Origin: Hymenobacter guriensis
GTDB taxonomy: Bacteria > Bacteroidota > Bacteroidia > Cytophagales > Hymenobacteraceae
Assembly: GCF_015773195.1 (NCBI RefSeq)
Contig: NZ_JADWYK010000002.1
Coordinates: 1 to 64,000, forward strand
DNA length: 64,000 nt
Direction of reading: 5' to 3'
A program made the position numbers and the translations under genes. Positions within the stretch are counted from its first letter, which is position 1. Every line of letters starts with the position of its first letter. This document shows positions 26,436-35,738 of the stretch, piece by piece. Under the pieces are notes generated by a model. It worked only from the letters and a program-made list of their open reading frames with translations, ran no database searches and was not told the origin of the DNA.

Positions 26436-26885
26436 ATGTCTGACTCTGCCTCTGAACCCAGTATCCTGCTCGTTGAAGACGACCAGATGGATATCATGAA
26501 TGTGCAGCGCGAGCTACGCAAGCACAATATTGAAGTGCCCCTGCACGTGGCCCGCAACGGCCGCGAAGCCTTACAGCTGCTGCGCGGCGAAAACGGCCAG
26601 GAGCCCATTGCCAAGCCCAGTGTGGTGATGCTCGACATCAACATGCCCCGCATGAATGGCCTGGAGCTGCTGGAAGCCCTGCGCTCCGATGCCGAGTTCG
26701 TGGGCCTGAATGTGTTTATCATGACCACGTCCGACCTGGAAACCGACCGGCTGAAAGCCCGCGACCTGGCCGTGAGCGGCTACATCATCAAGCCCCTGAG
26801 CTTCGACAAGTTCGGAGAAGGCGGCTCCACTGTCGACGGGTTCAGCCTGTTCCTGGATTTGCTTCAGCTGAAGGAGAAGAACTAA
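26436..26885 (+). CDS. Single-domain response regulator (Rcp1-like)
   Basis: The protein has 149 residues and one receiver domain with no output domain. The acidic pocket is in LLVEDDQMD (about 11-19), the phosphorylation site is Asp67 in VVMLDINMPRMNG, and the conserved Thr and Lys are in MTTSD and YIIKPLSF. The insert before the DINMP strand (NGQEPIAKPS) is typical of the Rcp class that partners with phytochrome-like kinases. It sits 55 bases after the kinase, so phosphotransfer from it is likely; the downstream target is unknown. Confidence 0.92.
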   Translation: MSDSASEPSILLVEDDQMDIMNVQRELRKHNIEVPLHVARNGREALQLLRGENGQEPIAKPSVVMLDINMPRMNGLELLEALRSDAEFVGLNVFIMTTSDLETDRLKARDLAVSGYIIKPLSFDKFGEGGSTVDGFSLFLDLLQLKEKN

Positions 26886-26905
26886 GTTACCGAGGGCTAA
26901 AAGCC

Positions 26906-27002
26906 CGTCATTCTGAGCGCAGCCGAGGAATCTTGTGTACCAGCGTTGAATTACTTTTCAACTATCAGCACGCAAGATTCCTCGGCTGCGCTCGGAATGG
27001 CG
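26906..27002. repeat. 97-bp inverted repeat, copy 2 (MITE/REP-like)
   Basis: It is equal in length to the copy at 23036-23132. The outer arm reads CGTCATTCTGAGCGCAGCC and its partner GGCTGCGCTCGGAATGGCG. GAA/TTC in copy 1 became GCA/TGC here, a compensatory change that keeps the stem. The inner arm has diverged in part (CTTGTGTAC). It lies in the gap between convergent genes ending at 26885 and 27050. Confidence 0.93.
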
Positions 27003-27049
27003 GAATACTATCCCCAATTAATTGACGCCTAGCAACTGATCAGTTAGTA

Positions 27050-27628
27050 TTACAGCAGCCGGAAACCCAGGCGGTGGTGCGCGGTAGGGCCGTGTTCCCG
27101 GATAGCAGCGCGGTGCTGCGCGGTGGGGTAGCCGGCATTCTGCTCCCAGTGATACTGTGGGTAGGCGGCAGCCAGCTCGTGCATCCGGTCGTCGCGGAAG
27201 GTTTTGGCCAGTACGGAGGCGGCGGCAATACTCTGGAAGCGGGCGTCGCCACCGATGTGGCAGGTGTGCGGCACGGTGGCGTGCGGCCGGAAGCGGTTGC
27301 CATCCACAATCAGGTGCGTTGGCCGTACGCCCAGCGCATCCACGGCGCGGTGCATGGCCAGGTAGCTGGCCTGGGCAATGTTGAGGCTGGCAATTTCTTC
27401 CAGCGAAGCTTCGGCCACGGCCCAGGCTACGGCCTCCCGGCAAATCTGCTCCCGGGCCCTGTCGCGGCGGCGGGCCGTCATTTGCTTGGAGTCGTTCAGG
27501 TGGTCGCACGTAAAATCGGGGGGCAGCACCACGGCGGCGGCAAACACGGGCCCAGCCAGGCAGCCCCGCCCGGCTTCGTCGAGGCCCGCTTCCAGGGGCT
27601 GGCCGGAAAAAGAAGAAAGCAGTATCAC
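27050..27628 (-). CDS. rnhB: Ribonuclease HII
   Basis: RNase HII removes RNA from RNA-DNA hybrids and single ribonucleotides from DNA. The 192-residue protein has GLDEAGRGCLAGPV with Asp17 and Glu18, HLIVDGNRF near 108 and SIAAASVLAKTFRDDRM near 134, which supply the metal site. Translation most likely begins at GTG 27628 (MILLSSF): the -7 element TACTTTTG lies just 5 bases before it, so the mRNA would be nearly leaderless. The upstream in-frame ORF is non-coding in character. Confidence 0.95.
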   Translation of the reverse strand: MILLSSFSGQPLEAGLDEAGRGCLAGPVFAAAVVLPPDFTCDHLNDSKQMTARRRDRAREQICREAVAWAVAEASLEEIASLNIAQASYLAMHRAVDALGVRPTHLIVDGNRFRPHATVPHTCHIGGDARFQSIAAASVLAKTFRDDRMHELAAAYPQYHWEQNAGYPTAQHRAAIREHGPTAHHRLGFRLL

Positions 27629-27633
27629 GCCCG

Positions 27634-27641
27634 CAAAAGTA
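27634..27641 (-). promoter_or_regulatory. -7 promoter element of rnhB
   Basis: On the minus strand TACTTTTG ends 5 bases before the GTG. A TTG lies 23 bases further upstream, near the usual -33 distance. Confidence 0.75.
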
Positions 27642-27817
27642 CACCGGAAGCCGGGAGCCGCCTGCAACCCGGTTGCGAGCCGCCCGCGCGGAGAGTGTGC
27701 GGTTTTCGAGGTAGTTCGAGGGAGATACTGGGGCCTGTACAGCGTCCCGGAACGGACCGGCGCTACCGGCGCGGGGGCACGAGCTACATAGTTCGCGCTA
27801 CTGACCATTTACCCACC

Positions 27818-27861
27818 AAAAAGGCCTCCCCGGCAGCTACTGCGCCCGGAGAGGCCTTCTT
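27818..27861 (-). terminator. Terminator after the small acidic protein gene
   Basis: GGCCTCCCCGG pairs with CCGGAGAGGCC with one mismatch; A5 lies on the left side. On the minus strand this gives a T run, so it ends the transcript of 28141-27902. Confidence 0.75.
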
Positions 27862-27901
27862 GGGCCGCAGGGCGGCTGGACTCAGGAACTGTGTGGCTTA
27901 C

Positions 27902-28141
27902 TTAGTGGCGGCCGGCCGTGCTGCCGGTGTCTTCGGAGCCCGACTCGCCGCGGCGGTGGCCCTGCTTGTCGCGGGGGCCTTCGTCGAGGGCTTCATCTTC
28001 GTCGGTGCTCACGTATTCGTTGGTGACCGGGCCCAGGCCGCCGGTTTTCTGCGCCAGCTCACTTTCGGCCTGCGCGTGTTTCAGATTGAAGAGCGGGTCG
28101 CCGGCTTCCGGGGCAGCCGATTTGTTTGGTTGATTAGCCAT
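27902..28141 (-). CDS. Small acidic hydrophilic protein, unknown
   Basis: The 79-residue protein is rich in Glu, Asp, Gly and Ser and has no signal peptide or membrane segment; most of it looks disordered (EYVSTDEDEALDEGPRDK). It starts with MANQPNKSAAP. A dedicated terminator (27818-27861) and the gap before the next gene support a real gene. No family is recognised. Confidence 0.6.
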   Translation of the reverse strand: MANQPNKSAAPEAGDPLFNLKHAQAESELAQKTGGLGPVTNEYVSTDEDEALDEGPRDKQGHRRGESGSEDTGSTAGRH

Positions 28142-28317
28142 AAACTACACAAAAGCGGCCGGGAGGTGAACGGCCGGTCTGCTAGGATACGGCCCGGCTG
28201 GCAGCTGGGTTGAGCAGGGCCTGATCCGGCCGGATACGCTATACTTGCGGTGGCTACCGACGCCTCCCAGCACGGCGGCCGGGTTGCCTAAGCTCTTTCT
28301 CCTTCCGTTTTCCAGCT

Positions 28318-28899
28318 ATGTCTGCTTACCCTGCTCCCGACGAAACCCATAACCCCTGGCAGGTGCTGGGCTCCGAAATCAAGTATCAGAACCCCTGGAT
28401 TCGGGTGCGCGAAGACCAGGTCATAAACCCCGCCGGCAACCCTGGCATCTACGGGGTGGTTTCCATGAAGAACAAGGCGCTGGGTATCGTGCCCGTGGAT
28501 GCGGAAGGCAACACCTGGCTGGTGGGCCAGTACCGCTACCCCCTGAGTGAGTACAGCTGGGAAATTCCGATGGGCGGCGGCCCGGTGGAGCTGGACATCC
28601 TGGAATCGGCCCAGCGGGAGCTGCGGGAAGAAACCGGGCTGCTGGCTGCGCGCTGGACCAACATTGCCCGCCTGCACACCTCCAACTCCGTGACGGACGA
28701 AGAAGGCTTCGTATTTCTGGCCGAAGACCTCACGCCCGGGCCCACCGAGCACGAGGAAACCGAGCAGCTGCACCTCTGGAAGCTGCCGCTGGCCGAAGCC
28801 GTGGACATGGCCATGGCCAACCGCATCACCGATGCCATCAGCGTGGCGGGCCTGCTGAAGGCGGAGCGCTACCTGCAGCAGCGCGGTGCGCAGCCATAG
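28318..28899 (+). CDS. NUDIX hydrolase (ADP-ribose pyrophosphatase-like)
   Basis: The 193-residue protein resembles ADP-ribose pyrophosphatases, which split ADP-ribose or related nucleoside diphosphate sugars. The Nudix core REL.EETG is intact in AQRELREETGLL (about residues 99-110). The first Glu of the box is displaced by one position (GGGPVELDILESAQREL), so the spacing before the core deviates from G-x5-E-x7-RE. The N-terminal strand region (NPWIRVREDQVINPAG) is typical of the ADP-ribose group. TATACTTG just upstream is a weak -7 candidate. Confidence 0.88.
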   Translation: MSAYPAPDETHNPWQVLGSEIKYQNPWIRVREDQVINPAGNPGIYGVVSMKNKALGIVPVDAEGNTWLVGQYRYPLSEYSWEIPMGGGPVELDILESAQRELREETGLLAARWTNIARLHTSNSVTDEEGFVFLAEDLTPGPTEHEETEQLHLWKLPLAEAVDMAMANRITDAISVAGLLKAERYLQQRGAQP

Positions 28900-28981
28900 T
28901 GTAATTAGTTCTGATAGCCGGGGTATCTTCCGCTATTCTTCATCCGGGCAGCTCGTTATTCCGCATTCCCCCGGCACCTGT

Positions 28982-28989
28982 TACCTTTG
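28982..28989 (+). promoter_or_regulatory. -7 promoter element of plsC
   Basis: TACCTTTG matches TAnnTTTG with only 5 bases to the ATG at 28995, predicting a leaderless mRNA. Confidence 0.7.
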
Positions 28990-28994
28990 CTGCT

Positions 28995-29813
28995 ATGCGT
29001 CACGCGCTTCGCTATATCGCACACCGCCTGTACACCAGCTGGAGCACGTTCTGGTTTGTGCTGCCTTTTGCCGTCACGTATCCGGCCCAGCTGCTGCTAA
29101 GCAAAAAGCCCCTACGGCACCGCTACCTGCACGGCATCAACCGCCGCTGGTCTATTTTCTCCATCCGTATGTGGGGCGTACCGGTGCGCATCCTGGGCCG
29201 GCAGCCGCGCCCCTCCGACCCGCCCTGCGTGTACGTGGCCAACCATAGCTCCTACGTTGATATCCTGCTGCTCTTCAAGGCTATTCCGGGCTTCCTGAAC
29301 ATCATCGGCAAAAGTGCCCTGGCCGAAGTGCCGGTGTGGGGGCCTATCTTCGGGCGCACCTACATCACCGTAAACCGCAACAGCGCCGTGAGCCGCGGGC
29401 GCTCCATGGTGCTGGCCCGCCAGAGCCTGGAGAAGGGCCGCTCGGTGGTTATTTTCCCGGAGGGCACTATCTCCAGCAAGCCCGGCGAGGAAATGATGCC
29501 GTTCAAGGACGGGGCCTTCCAGCTGGCTATTGCGGCCGGGGTGCCCATCGTGCCCATCACTATGCCGCTCAACCACCGCTTCATGCCCGATGTGGAAGGC
29601 ACGCTGCGGGTGCGCTACTCGCCCTTGCAGATTACCTTTCACGAACCCATTCCCACCCAGGGCCTCTCCCAAGCCGATGCGCCCCGGCTTCGGCAACAGG
29701 CCTACGAGGCTATTTCCAGCGGTTTTTTGCCCGAGGCGGCTGGTATTCCGGCGCCGTCGTTCTGGCCCTGGGCTAAGCCGGCAGCCCCTTCAGCCGAACA
29801 GCCAGTGGCGTAG
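28995..29813 (+). CDS. plsC: 1-acyl-sn-glycerol-3-phosphate acyltransferase
   Basis: PlsC acylates lysophosphatidic acid to phosphatidic acid at the inner membrane. The 272-residue protein has an N-terminal hydrophobic segment (about residues 12-32), the catalytic NHSSYVD (HX4D, about 79-85), the glycerol-phosphate block FPEGTISSKPGEEMMPFK (about 152-169) and VPIVPITMPLNH near 182. The C-terminal 40 residues are variable. The start follows a close promoter. gatC begins 40 bases downstream. Confidence 0.94.
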   Translation: MRHALRYIAHRLYTSWSTFWFVLPFAVTYPAQLLLSKKPLRHRYLHGINRRWSIFSIRMWGVPVRILGRQPRPSDPPCVYVANHSSYVDILLLFKAIPGFLNIIGKSALAEVPVWGPIFGRTYITVNRNSAVSRGRSMVLARQSLEKGRSVVIFPEGTISSKPGEEMMPFKDGAFQLAIAAGVPIVPITMPLNHRFMPDVEGTLRVRYSPLQITFHEPIPTQGLSQADAPRLRQQAYEAISSGFLPEAAGIPAPSFWPWAKPAAPSAEQPVA

Positions 29814-29853
29814 AGCCGTTTTTCTTCGTTTTCATCCTATTCGTTTTTCTGTT

Positions 29854-30141
29854 TTGAGTACTGATCTGACCACCCTTCGCCAGCTGGCGCACCTGGCCCG
29901 CCTTGAGTTTGACCCGGCCAAAGAGCAGCAAATGCTCGGCGACCTGAATAAAATTCTGGATTGGGTAGACCAGCTCCGCCAGCTCGACACCACCGACGTG
30001 GAGCCACTCGTGCACCTCTCGCACGAAATCAACGTGCTGCGCCCCGATGAGGCCCGCAACACCGTGAGCCACGCCGAGGGCCTGAGCAACGCTCCGCGCA
30101 AGGACTCCGACTATTTCCGCGTACCGAAAGTACTGGAGTAG
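29854..30141 (+). CDS. gatC: Asp-tRNA(Asn)/Glu-tRNA(Gln) amidotransferase subunit C
   Basis: GatC stabilises GatA in the amidotransferase that makes Gln-tRNA and Asn-tRNA from mischarged forms. The 95-residue protein starts at TTG 29854 (STDLTTLRQLAHLARLEF). Typical blocks are LGDLNKILDWVDQL (about 28-41), TDVEPLVHL (about 47-55) and the C-terminal RKDSDYFRVPKVLE. gatA and gatB are elsewhere. The next gene follows after one base, so the two are probably translationally coupled. Confidence 0.94.
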   Translation: MSTDLTTLRQLAHLARLEFDPAKEQQMLGDLNKILDWVDQLRQLDTTDVEPLVHLSHEINVLRPDEARNTVSHAEGLSNAPRKDSDYFRVPKVLE

Positions 30142-30142
30142 C

Positions 30143-33100
30143 TTGCTTCCTCCCCTGCTTCCTGCTGCCAACCAGCGCCGCCGGCCCCTGACGCTGGTTT
30201 TGCTGGGGCTGCTAGCCCTGCTCGTGGTGCTGGCGGCCGGCTGGCAATATGTGGTCGGTCCCGAGGCCACCCAGCCCCTGCAGACGGCCGCCCAGCTGAC
30301 GCCGGTTCCGCTGGAGCTGGCGCAGGTGGCCGTGGGCACGGCCCGCCTGCCGGTGCAGGTGAATGGCTACGTCGTCACGGAAAACTTTACGGTAGCCGGG
30401 CCCCTCATCCGGCCGGCGGCCGCGCTGGGGCTGGTGCTCGTGCTGGGTGTTTGTTTAGCGTACGCGCTGGCCTTCCTGAGCACGCTGCCGAGCCTGAGCT
30501 TTGCCATAGCTATGTCGGCAGTAATTTTCCTGCTGATGTCGCTCAACCTGGATGCGCTGGGCGTTTTCACTGATACCAAGCAGTACTTTCTGCTCCTCGC
30601 GCTGGCTTTGCTGGTAGGCTCGGCCTACGCCTTCCACGCGCTCTGGCCACAGGTTCCGGTGGGGCGCCGGCTGCTGTGGTTTGTGCTGCTGATTGGCGGG
30701 CTGGGCACGGTCTTGTTCACGAAAGGCTCCGGCCCGGCCCAGGTAGCGGCTCTGCACCTGGCAGCTTATGCCACGCAAAGCGGCAGCGTAGCCATAGGGT
30801 TGCTGGTACTCTGGGTGGGCTTCGAGAATATCCGCCTGCTGCTGTGGCTGAACACCCAGGCCGAAAACCAGCAAAGCCGCTTCGGGCTGTGGCCGTTTGT
30901 GCTGGCCAGCGGGCTGTACCTGGTCATGCTCCTGCTCTACTACTTCACCAATGGCGACGTGCAGCTGCTGCCCGGCCTACGCCTCGACCCTTACCTGCTT
31001 TTGCTGCTGGCTACCGTAATGGGGGCGCTGGGACTAGCCCGTCGGCAGCCTACGCTGGCGGGTTGGGTACCAGCTTCGGCGGCGCCCTATCTGTTTGGTG
31101 CGTTGACTACCTATGCGGGCGCTACGCTGGCTTATGCGTTTGCCGTGCAGAACGACCCGCTGATGGAAGCCGGCCGCTACTTTACCGCTACCGCGTTTCT
31201 GGTGCTGGGGGCGGCGTTCCTGCTTTACGTGCTGCTGAATTTCGCGCCCCTCATTCGCCAGAAGCTGCGGGTGTACCGGGTGGTATTTGAGCCCCGTCGG
31301 CTGCCATTCTACGCGGTATACGTGGTGGGCATCGGGGTGCTCATAGCCATTGTGCTGCGCCATAAGCTTGACCTGTACTACCAGACCCAGGCCGGCTACT
31401 ACAACCAGCTGGGCGACCTCACGCGCTGGCAGAGCGAGTTGCAGCCCGACGACGAGTCGCTGGCGCTGCTGGCCGAGCGGTACTACGCCGAGAGTGACTG
31501 GATGGACCGCTTCAACCACAAAGCCAGCCTGGGCCGGGCGGAGCTGTACCGCGCCCGTACGCAGCGCCAGAACGAAATCAATGCGCTGCGCCGCGCCCTG
31601 AGCCGGGCTCCTTCGGAAAAGATTTCCCTGCGGCTGGCTTCCCTGTTCAACGACCCGGCCGACTTCTTTGAGCGGCAACGCACACTGTGGGCAGGCTTGC
31701 GCGCTACCCCCGGCAGCGCTGCCCTGGCCAGTGAGCTGGCTCAGTTCTACACCCGCTCCTCCCTCACCGACTCCGTTGTCTACTACCAGCAGCGCGCCCT
31801 GGCCGCCGACCCCAGCAACGCGGCGCTACACAGCAACCAGCTGGCTTTTCTGATGCAGCAGGAGCAATGGGTGGAGGCCCAGAAGTACGAGCAGGGCGCG
31901 GGAACGGGCTCCAACGCCCTGCAAAGCAACCGGCACCTGGTAGCCCTGCACCAGCGTCTGCCGCAGCCTCAAGCGGCCTCCGTTCCCACCGACACCGTGC
32001 TTACTCCCGCGTCCTTTGCCCTGCTCTATCATGCGGCGCTGGGCCGGGTGCGGCAGCAGGACACGACGTTGCTGCCTACCCTGCGCCGACTTCCGCAGTA
32101 CCTGAGCAATGACCCGTACGCGGAGCAGCTGCAGTTTTTGCTGGCTCTCACCCAGCAGTATGGGGGCCGGCCGGCTTCGGCTCAGAATACACTGGCGCCG
32201 CTGGCCTCGGCCCAGAGCGCCAGCGCCGCGTATTACCAGCAGCTGCAGGGCCTTTGGCTGCTGGAACAGGGGGCCGCTCCCACCGCCGTGGCGCGCCTGA
32301 GTGAAGCCCAGGGACCACAGGCTACGTCGGCGCTATTACCTCGGGCCTACGCGCTGGCGCTGGCCGGCCAGCTGGACTCGGCCCGGCACACGGCGGCCCG
32401 CGCCATTGCCGAACCAGCCCAGGCCCAGGCCGCGCGGCGGCTACTCGCAACCTTGCGACACACGCCCGGCTCGGTACTGCTGGCCCCGGATTCCAGCAAG
32501 GTCGATTATCTGGTGCTGCGCGGCGCAGCCTTATCAGCAGTGGAGCGGGTGGCTATTGCCACTGCCGTGCGGCAACCGACGTTGCGGCGGCTGGCGGCCC
32601 GGGCGCAGGCCACTGCGGCTCTCACTCAGCAGCAGCCAGCCGAAGCGGCCAGCCTCACGGCCACCTTCGCTCCACCCGTAGATACCCGCACGGCTGAGGG
32701 CTCAGCCTGGAATGTGGTACGTGGCCGCACGCTGGCTCAACAGCAGAACCTTACCGCGCTACGCCAGCTGCTAACTCAGGCTTATTTTCAGGGGCTCGAT
32801 AAGGGATATGCCATCTACTTCCGCGCCCTTACGGCTGCCACGCCCGCCCAGGCCGATAAGCTTTACCAACAAGTGGCGCAAGAGGCGCCGTACGTGGAGG
32901 AAGCGTTGCTGGCGGCGGGGCGGTTCTACCAGCAGCGGCGGCAGTTGCTGGCGGCGTACCAGGTGCTGCTGCGGGGCATAGAATATAATCCTGAATCCGT
33001 TCCTTTGCTGAAAGCTTACATCCTGGCGGCCGTAGCGGCTGGGTTGCCCGACTACGCCACAGAACCCCTGCGCAAGCTGCGCACGTTGCTTTCGCCGGCG

Positions 33101-33172
33101 GAATACGCTACCTTTCAAAGTCAGCCCGGTGTTACCCGCCCCTCTGCTCCCCTTACCCCATCCTGGAACTAA
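30143..33172 (+). CDS. Large membrane protein with C-terminal TPR-like solenoid, unknown
   Basis: The protein has 1009 residues. About eleven hydrophobic segments crowd the first 420 or so residues (for example [52 protein letters not shown]). The remainder is soluble and Ala/Gln-rich with TPR-like helical pairs ([33 protein letters not shown]). No named family is recognised. It begins at TTG 30143, one base after gatC, and is followed 11 bases later by an ABC ATPase, suggesting an operon and perhaps a functional link. The start and exact helix count are not certain. Confidence 0.72.
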   Translation: MLPPLLPAANQRRRPLTLVLLGLLALLVVLAAGWQYVVGPEATQPLQTAAQLTPVPLELAQVAVGTARLPVQVNGYVVTENFTVAGPLIRPAAALGLVLVLGVCLAYALAFLSTLPSLSFAIAMSAVIFLLMSLNLDALGVFTDTKQYFLLLALALLVGSAYAFHALWPQVPVGRRLLWFVLLIGGLGTVLFTKGSGPAQVAALHLAAYATQSGSVAIGLLVLWVGFENIRLLLWLNTQAENQQSRFGLWPFVLASGLYLVMLLLYYFTNGDVQLLPGLRLDPYLLLLLATVMGALGLARRQPTLAGWVPASAAPYLFGALTTYAGATLAYAFAVQNDPLMEAGRYFTATAFLVLGAAFLLYVLLNFAPLIRQKLRVYRVVFEPRRLPFYAVYVVGIGVLIAIVLRHKLDLYYQTQAGYYNQLGDLTRWQSELQPDDESLALLAERYYAESDWMDRFNHKASLGRAELYRARTQRQNEINALRRALSRAPSEKISLRLASLFNDPADFFERQRTLWAGLRATPGSAALASELAQFYTRSSLTDSVVYYQQRALAADPSNAALHSNQLAFLMQQEQWVEAQKYEQGAGTGSNALQSNRHLVALHQRLPQPQAASVPTDTVLTPASFALLYHAALGRVRQQDTTLLPTLRRLPQYLSNDPYAEQLQFLLALTQQYGGRPASAQNTLAPLASAQSASAAYYQQLQGLWLLEQGAAPTAVARLSEAQGPQATSALLPRAYALALAGQLDSARHTAARAIAEPAQAQAARRLLATLRHTPGSVLLAPDSSKVDYLVLRGAALSAVERVAIATAVRQPTLRRLAARAQATAALTQQQPAEAASLTATFAPPVDTRTAEGSAWNVVRGRTLAQQQNLTALRQLLTQAYFQGLDKGYAIYFRALTAATPAQADKLYQQVAQEAPYVEEALLAAGRFYQQRRQLLAAYQVLLRGIEYNPESVPLLKAYILAAVAAGLPDYATEPLRKLRTLLSPAEYATFQSQPGVTRPSAPLTPSWN

Positions 33173-33183
33173 CCTCTCCGACC

Positions 33184-33909
<726 letters not shown>

Positions 33910-33965
33910 CCTGCCGGTGCTGATGTCGTCAGCCCAAGGCTTGTTTGTTTCCCGGGTTTCCTTTT

Positions 33966-34514
33966 ATGAAGATTTACACCAAAACCGGCGACAAAGGCCT
34001 TACCTCGCTTATTGGCGGAACCCGCGTTTCCAAAGCCAGCCTGCGCATTGAGTGCTACGGCACCGTGGATGAGCTGAACTCCTACGTGGGCCTCGTGCGC
34101 GACCAGCCTGTCAACGCTGCCCGACGCGACCTGCTCAAGGAAATCCAGGACCGTCTGTTCACCATCGGCTCTACCCTGGCCGCCGACCCCGAAAAGTCGC
34201 GCATGAAGCTGCCCGATCTGCACGCCGAGGATGTGGTGCTGCTGGAGCAGCAGATGGACCAGATGAATGAGCTGCTGCCCGAGCTGCGCGAGTTTATTTT
34301 GCCGGGCGGGCATCAGTCCGTTTCCTTTGCTCACGTGGCGCGCTGCGTTTGTCGGCGGGCCGAGCGGCTGGTGGTAGCCCTGGCCGATGACGCCCCGGTA
34401 GCCGAACTGGTACCGGTATATTTGAACCGCCTGTCTGATTTTCTGTTTGTGCTGAGTAGACTAATGGCTGTGGAGCTGGGTACCGACGAGGTTACCTGGA
34501 AGCCGCGCCATTAA
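33966..34514 (+). CDS. Cob(I)alamin adenosyltransferase, PduO type
   Basis: It adenosylates cob(I)alamin to the coenzyme B12 form using ATP. The 182-residue protein shows the ATP-binding N-terminus KIYTKTGDKGLTSLIGG (about residues 2-18), VDELNSYVGL (about 40-49) and the C-terminal block RCVCRRAERLVVALAD with LNRLSDFLFVLSR. The ATG at 33966 fits the conserved start; 33945 is an upstream in-frame start without support. B12-dependent enzymes are not in the window. Confidence 0.94.
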   Translation: MKIYTKTGDKGLTSLIGGTRVSKASLRIECYGTVDELNSYVGLVRDQPVNAARRDLLKEIQDRLFTIGSTLAADPEKSRMKLPDLHAEDVVLLEQQMDQMNELLPELREFILPGGHQSVSFAHVARCVCRRAERLVVALADDAPVAELVPVYLNRLSDFLFVLSRLMAVELGTDEVTWKPRH

Positions 34515-34567
34515 ATCCGTTCCTTCCCTACCCCCACCCCCCTTTTTCCTGCTTACTTCCTGTTTCT

Positions 34568-35632
34568 ATGCTCGACACCCTGACGATTCAGACGCAGCGC
34601 ACCACGGCTTCCCGCCTGTCGCAGCTCGACCCTGAGCACATTGAGTTCGGTAAAATCTTCGCCGACCACATGTTTGTGGTTGACTACAGTGACGGGCAGT
34701 GGCAGGAGCCTCAGATTTTGCCCTACGGCGAAATGTCGGTTAGCCCCGCTACGTCGGCCCTGCACTACGGGCAGGCCATTTTTGAGGGCATGAAAGCCTA
34801 CAAGAACGCGCAGGGCGACATTGCCCTGTTCCGCCCGCTCGACAACCTGCAGCGCCTGAATGCCTCCGCCGAGCGGATGTGCATGCCAGCCGTGCCCGAG
34901 GAGCTATTCATGCAGGGCCTGGCCCAGCTCATTCGCCTCGACGCCGATTGGGTGCCCGATGCCCCCGGCAGCGCCCTCTACATCCGACCGTTCATGTTTG
35001 CCACCGACGGCTTCATCGGCGTGCGTCCTTCCGATACCTACCGCTTCGTCATCTTCACCTGTCCGGTAGGCTTGTACTACAACAAGCCGCTACGGGTGCG
35101 CTTCGAGCAGAAGTACGTGCGCTCGGCCGAAGGCGGCGCCGGCTTCGCCAAGAATGCCGGCAACTACGGCGCTGCTATGTATCCCACCCGGCTGGCCCAG
35201 CAGGAGGGCTACAACCAACTTATCTGGACGGATGCCTCCGAGCACCAGTACGTGGAAGAATCGGGCACGATGAACGCCATCTTCATCATCGACGGCCGCT
35301 TGGTTACTCCGGCGCTTAGCACATCGATTCTAGACGGCATCACGCGCCGCAGCATTCTGCAGCTGGCCCGCGACTGGGGCATGCCCGTGGAAGAGCGGAA
35401 AGTCTCCATTTTCGAACTCCTGGAAGCCCAGCGCGCCGGCACTTTGCAGGAAGCCTTCGGTGTGGGCACGGCCGCTACCATCGCGCCCATTGCTACCATT
35501 GGCTACGAAGGCACGGATTTCGACCTGCCTGTAGCCGGAACCGATGCCTTCTCCAAGCGGGCTTCGGCCGCGCTGCAAGCTATCCGTACCGGCGAGGCCG
35601 CCGATGAGCACAACTGGATGGTACGCATCTAG
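34568..35632 (+). CDS. ilvE: Branched-chain amino acid aminotransferase
   Basis: This PLP enzyme transfers the amino group between Leu, Ile or Val and 2-oxoglutarate. The 354-residue size and sequence fit BCAT group II. The PLP Lys is in GGAGFAKNAGNYG (near residue 199), with EESGTMNAIFIID following and EAFGVGTAATIAPI near 298. FEGMKAYKN and ALYIRPFMFA in the N-terminal half are typical. The gene ends at the strong hairpin at 35654-35691. Confidence 0.96.
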   Translation: MLDTLTIQTQRTTASRLSQLDPEHIEFGKIFADHMFVVDYSDGQWQEPQILPYGEMSVSPATSALHYGQAIFEGMKAYKNAQGDIALFRPLDNLQRLNASAERMCMPAVPEELFMQGLAQLIRLDADWVPDAPGSALYIRPFMFATDGFIGVRPSDTYRFVIFTCPVGLYYNKPLRVRFEQKYVRSAEGGAGFAKNAGNYGAAMYPTRLAQQEGYNQLIWTDASEHQYVEESGTMNAIFIIDGRLVTPALSTSILDGITRRSILQLARDWGMPVEERKVSIFELLEAQRAGTLQEAFGVGTAATIAPIATIGYEGTDFDLPVAGTDAFSKRASAALQAIRTGEAADEHNWMVRI

Positions 35633-35653
35633 AAGACAGTCTTTACATGTATT

Positions 35654-35691
35654 CAACGCCCGCTACCGGTTTCAGCCGGTGGCGGGCGTTG
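35654..35691 (+). terminator. Hairpin terminator after ilvE
   Basis: CAACGCCCGC and GCGGGCGTTG form a 10-bp outer stem, and ACCGG/CCGGT continue it inward. The T run is weak. It separates ilvE from prfB. Confidence 0.8.
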
Positions 35692-35738
35692 GTGTATAGC
35701 TACCTTTACGCTTTCTCCCATCACTCACAACTAACTCC

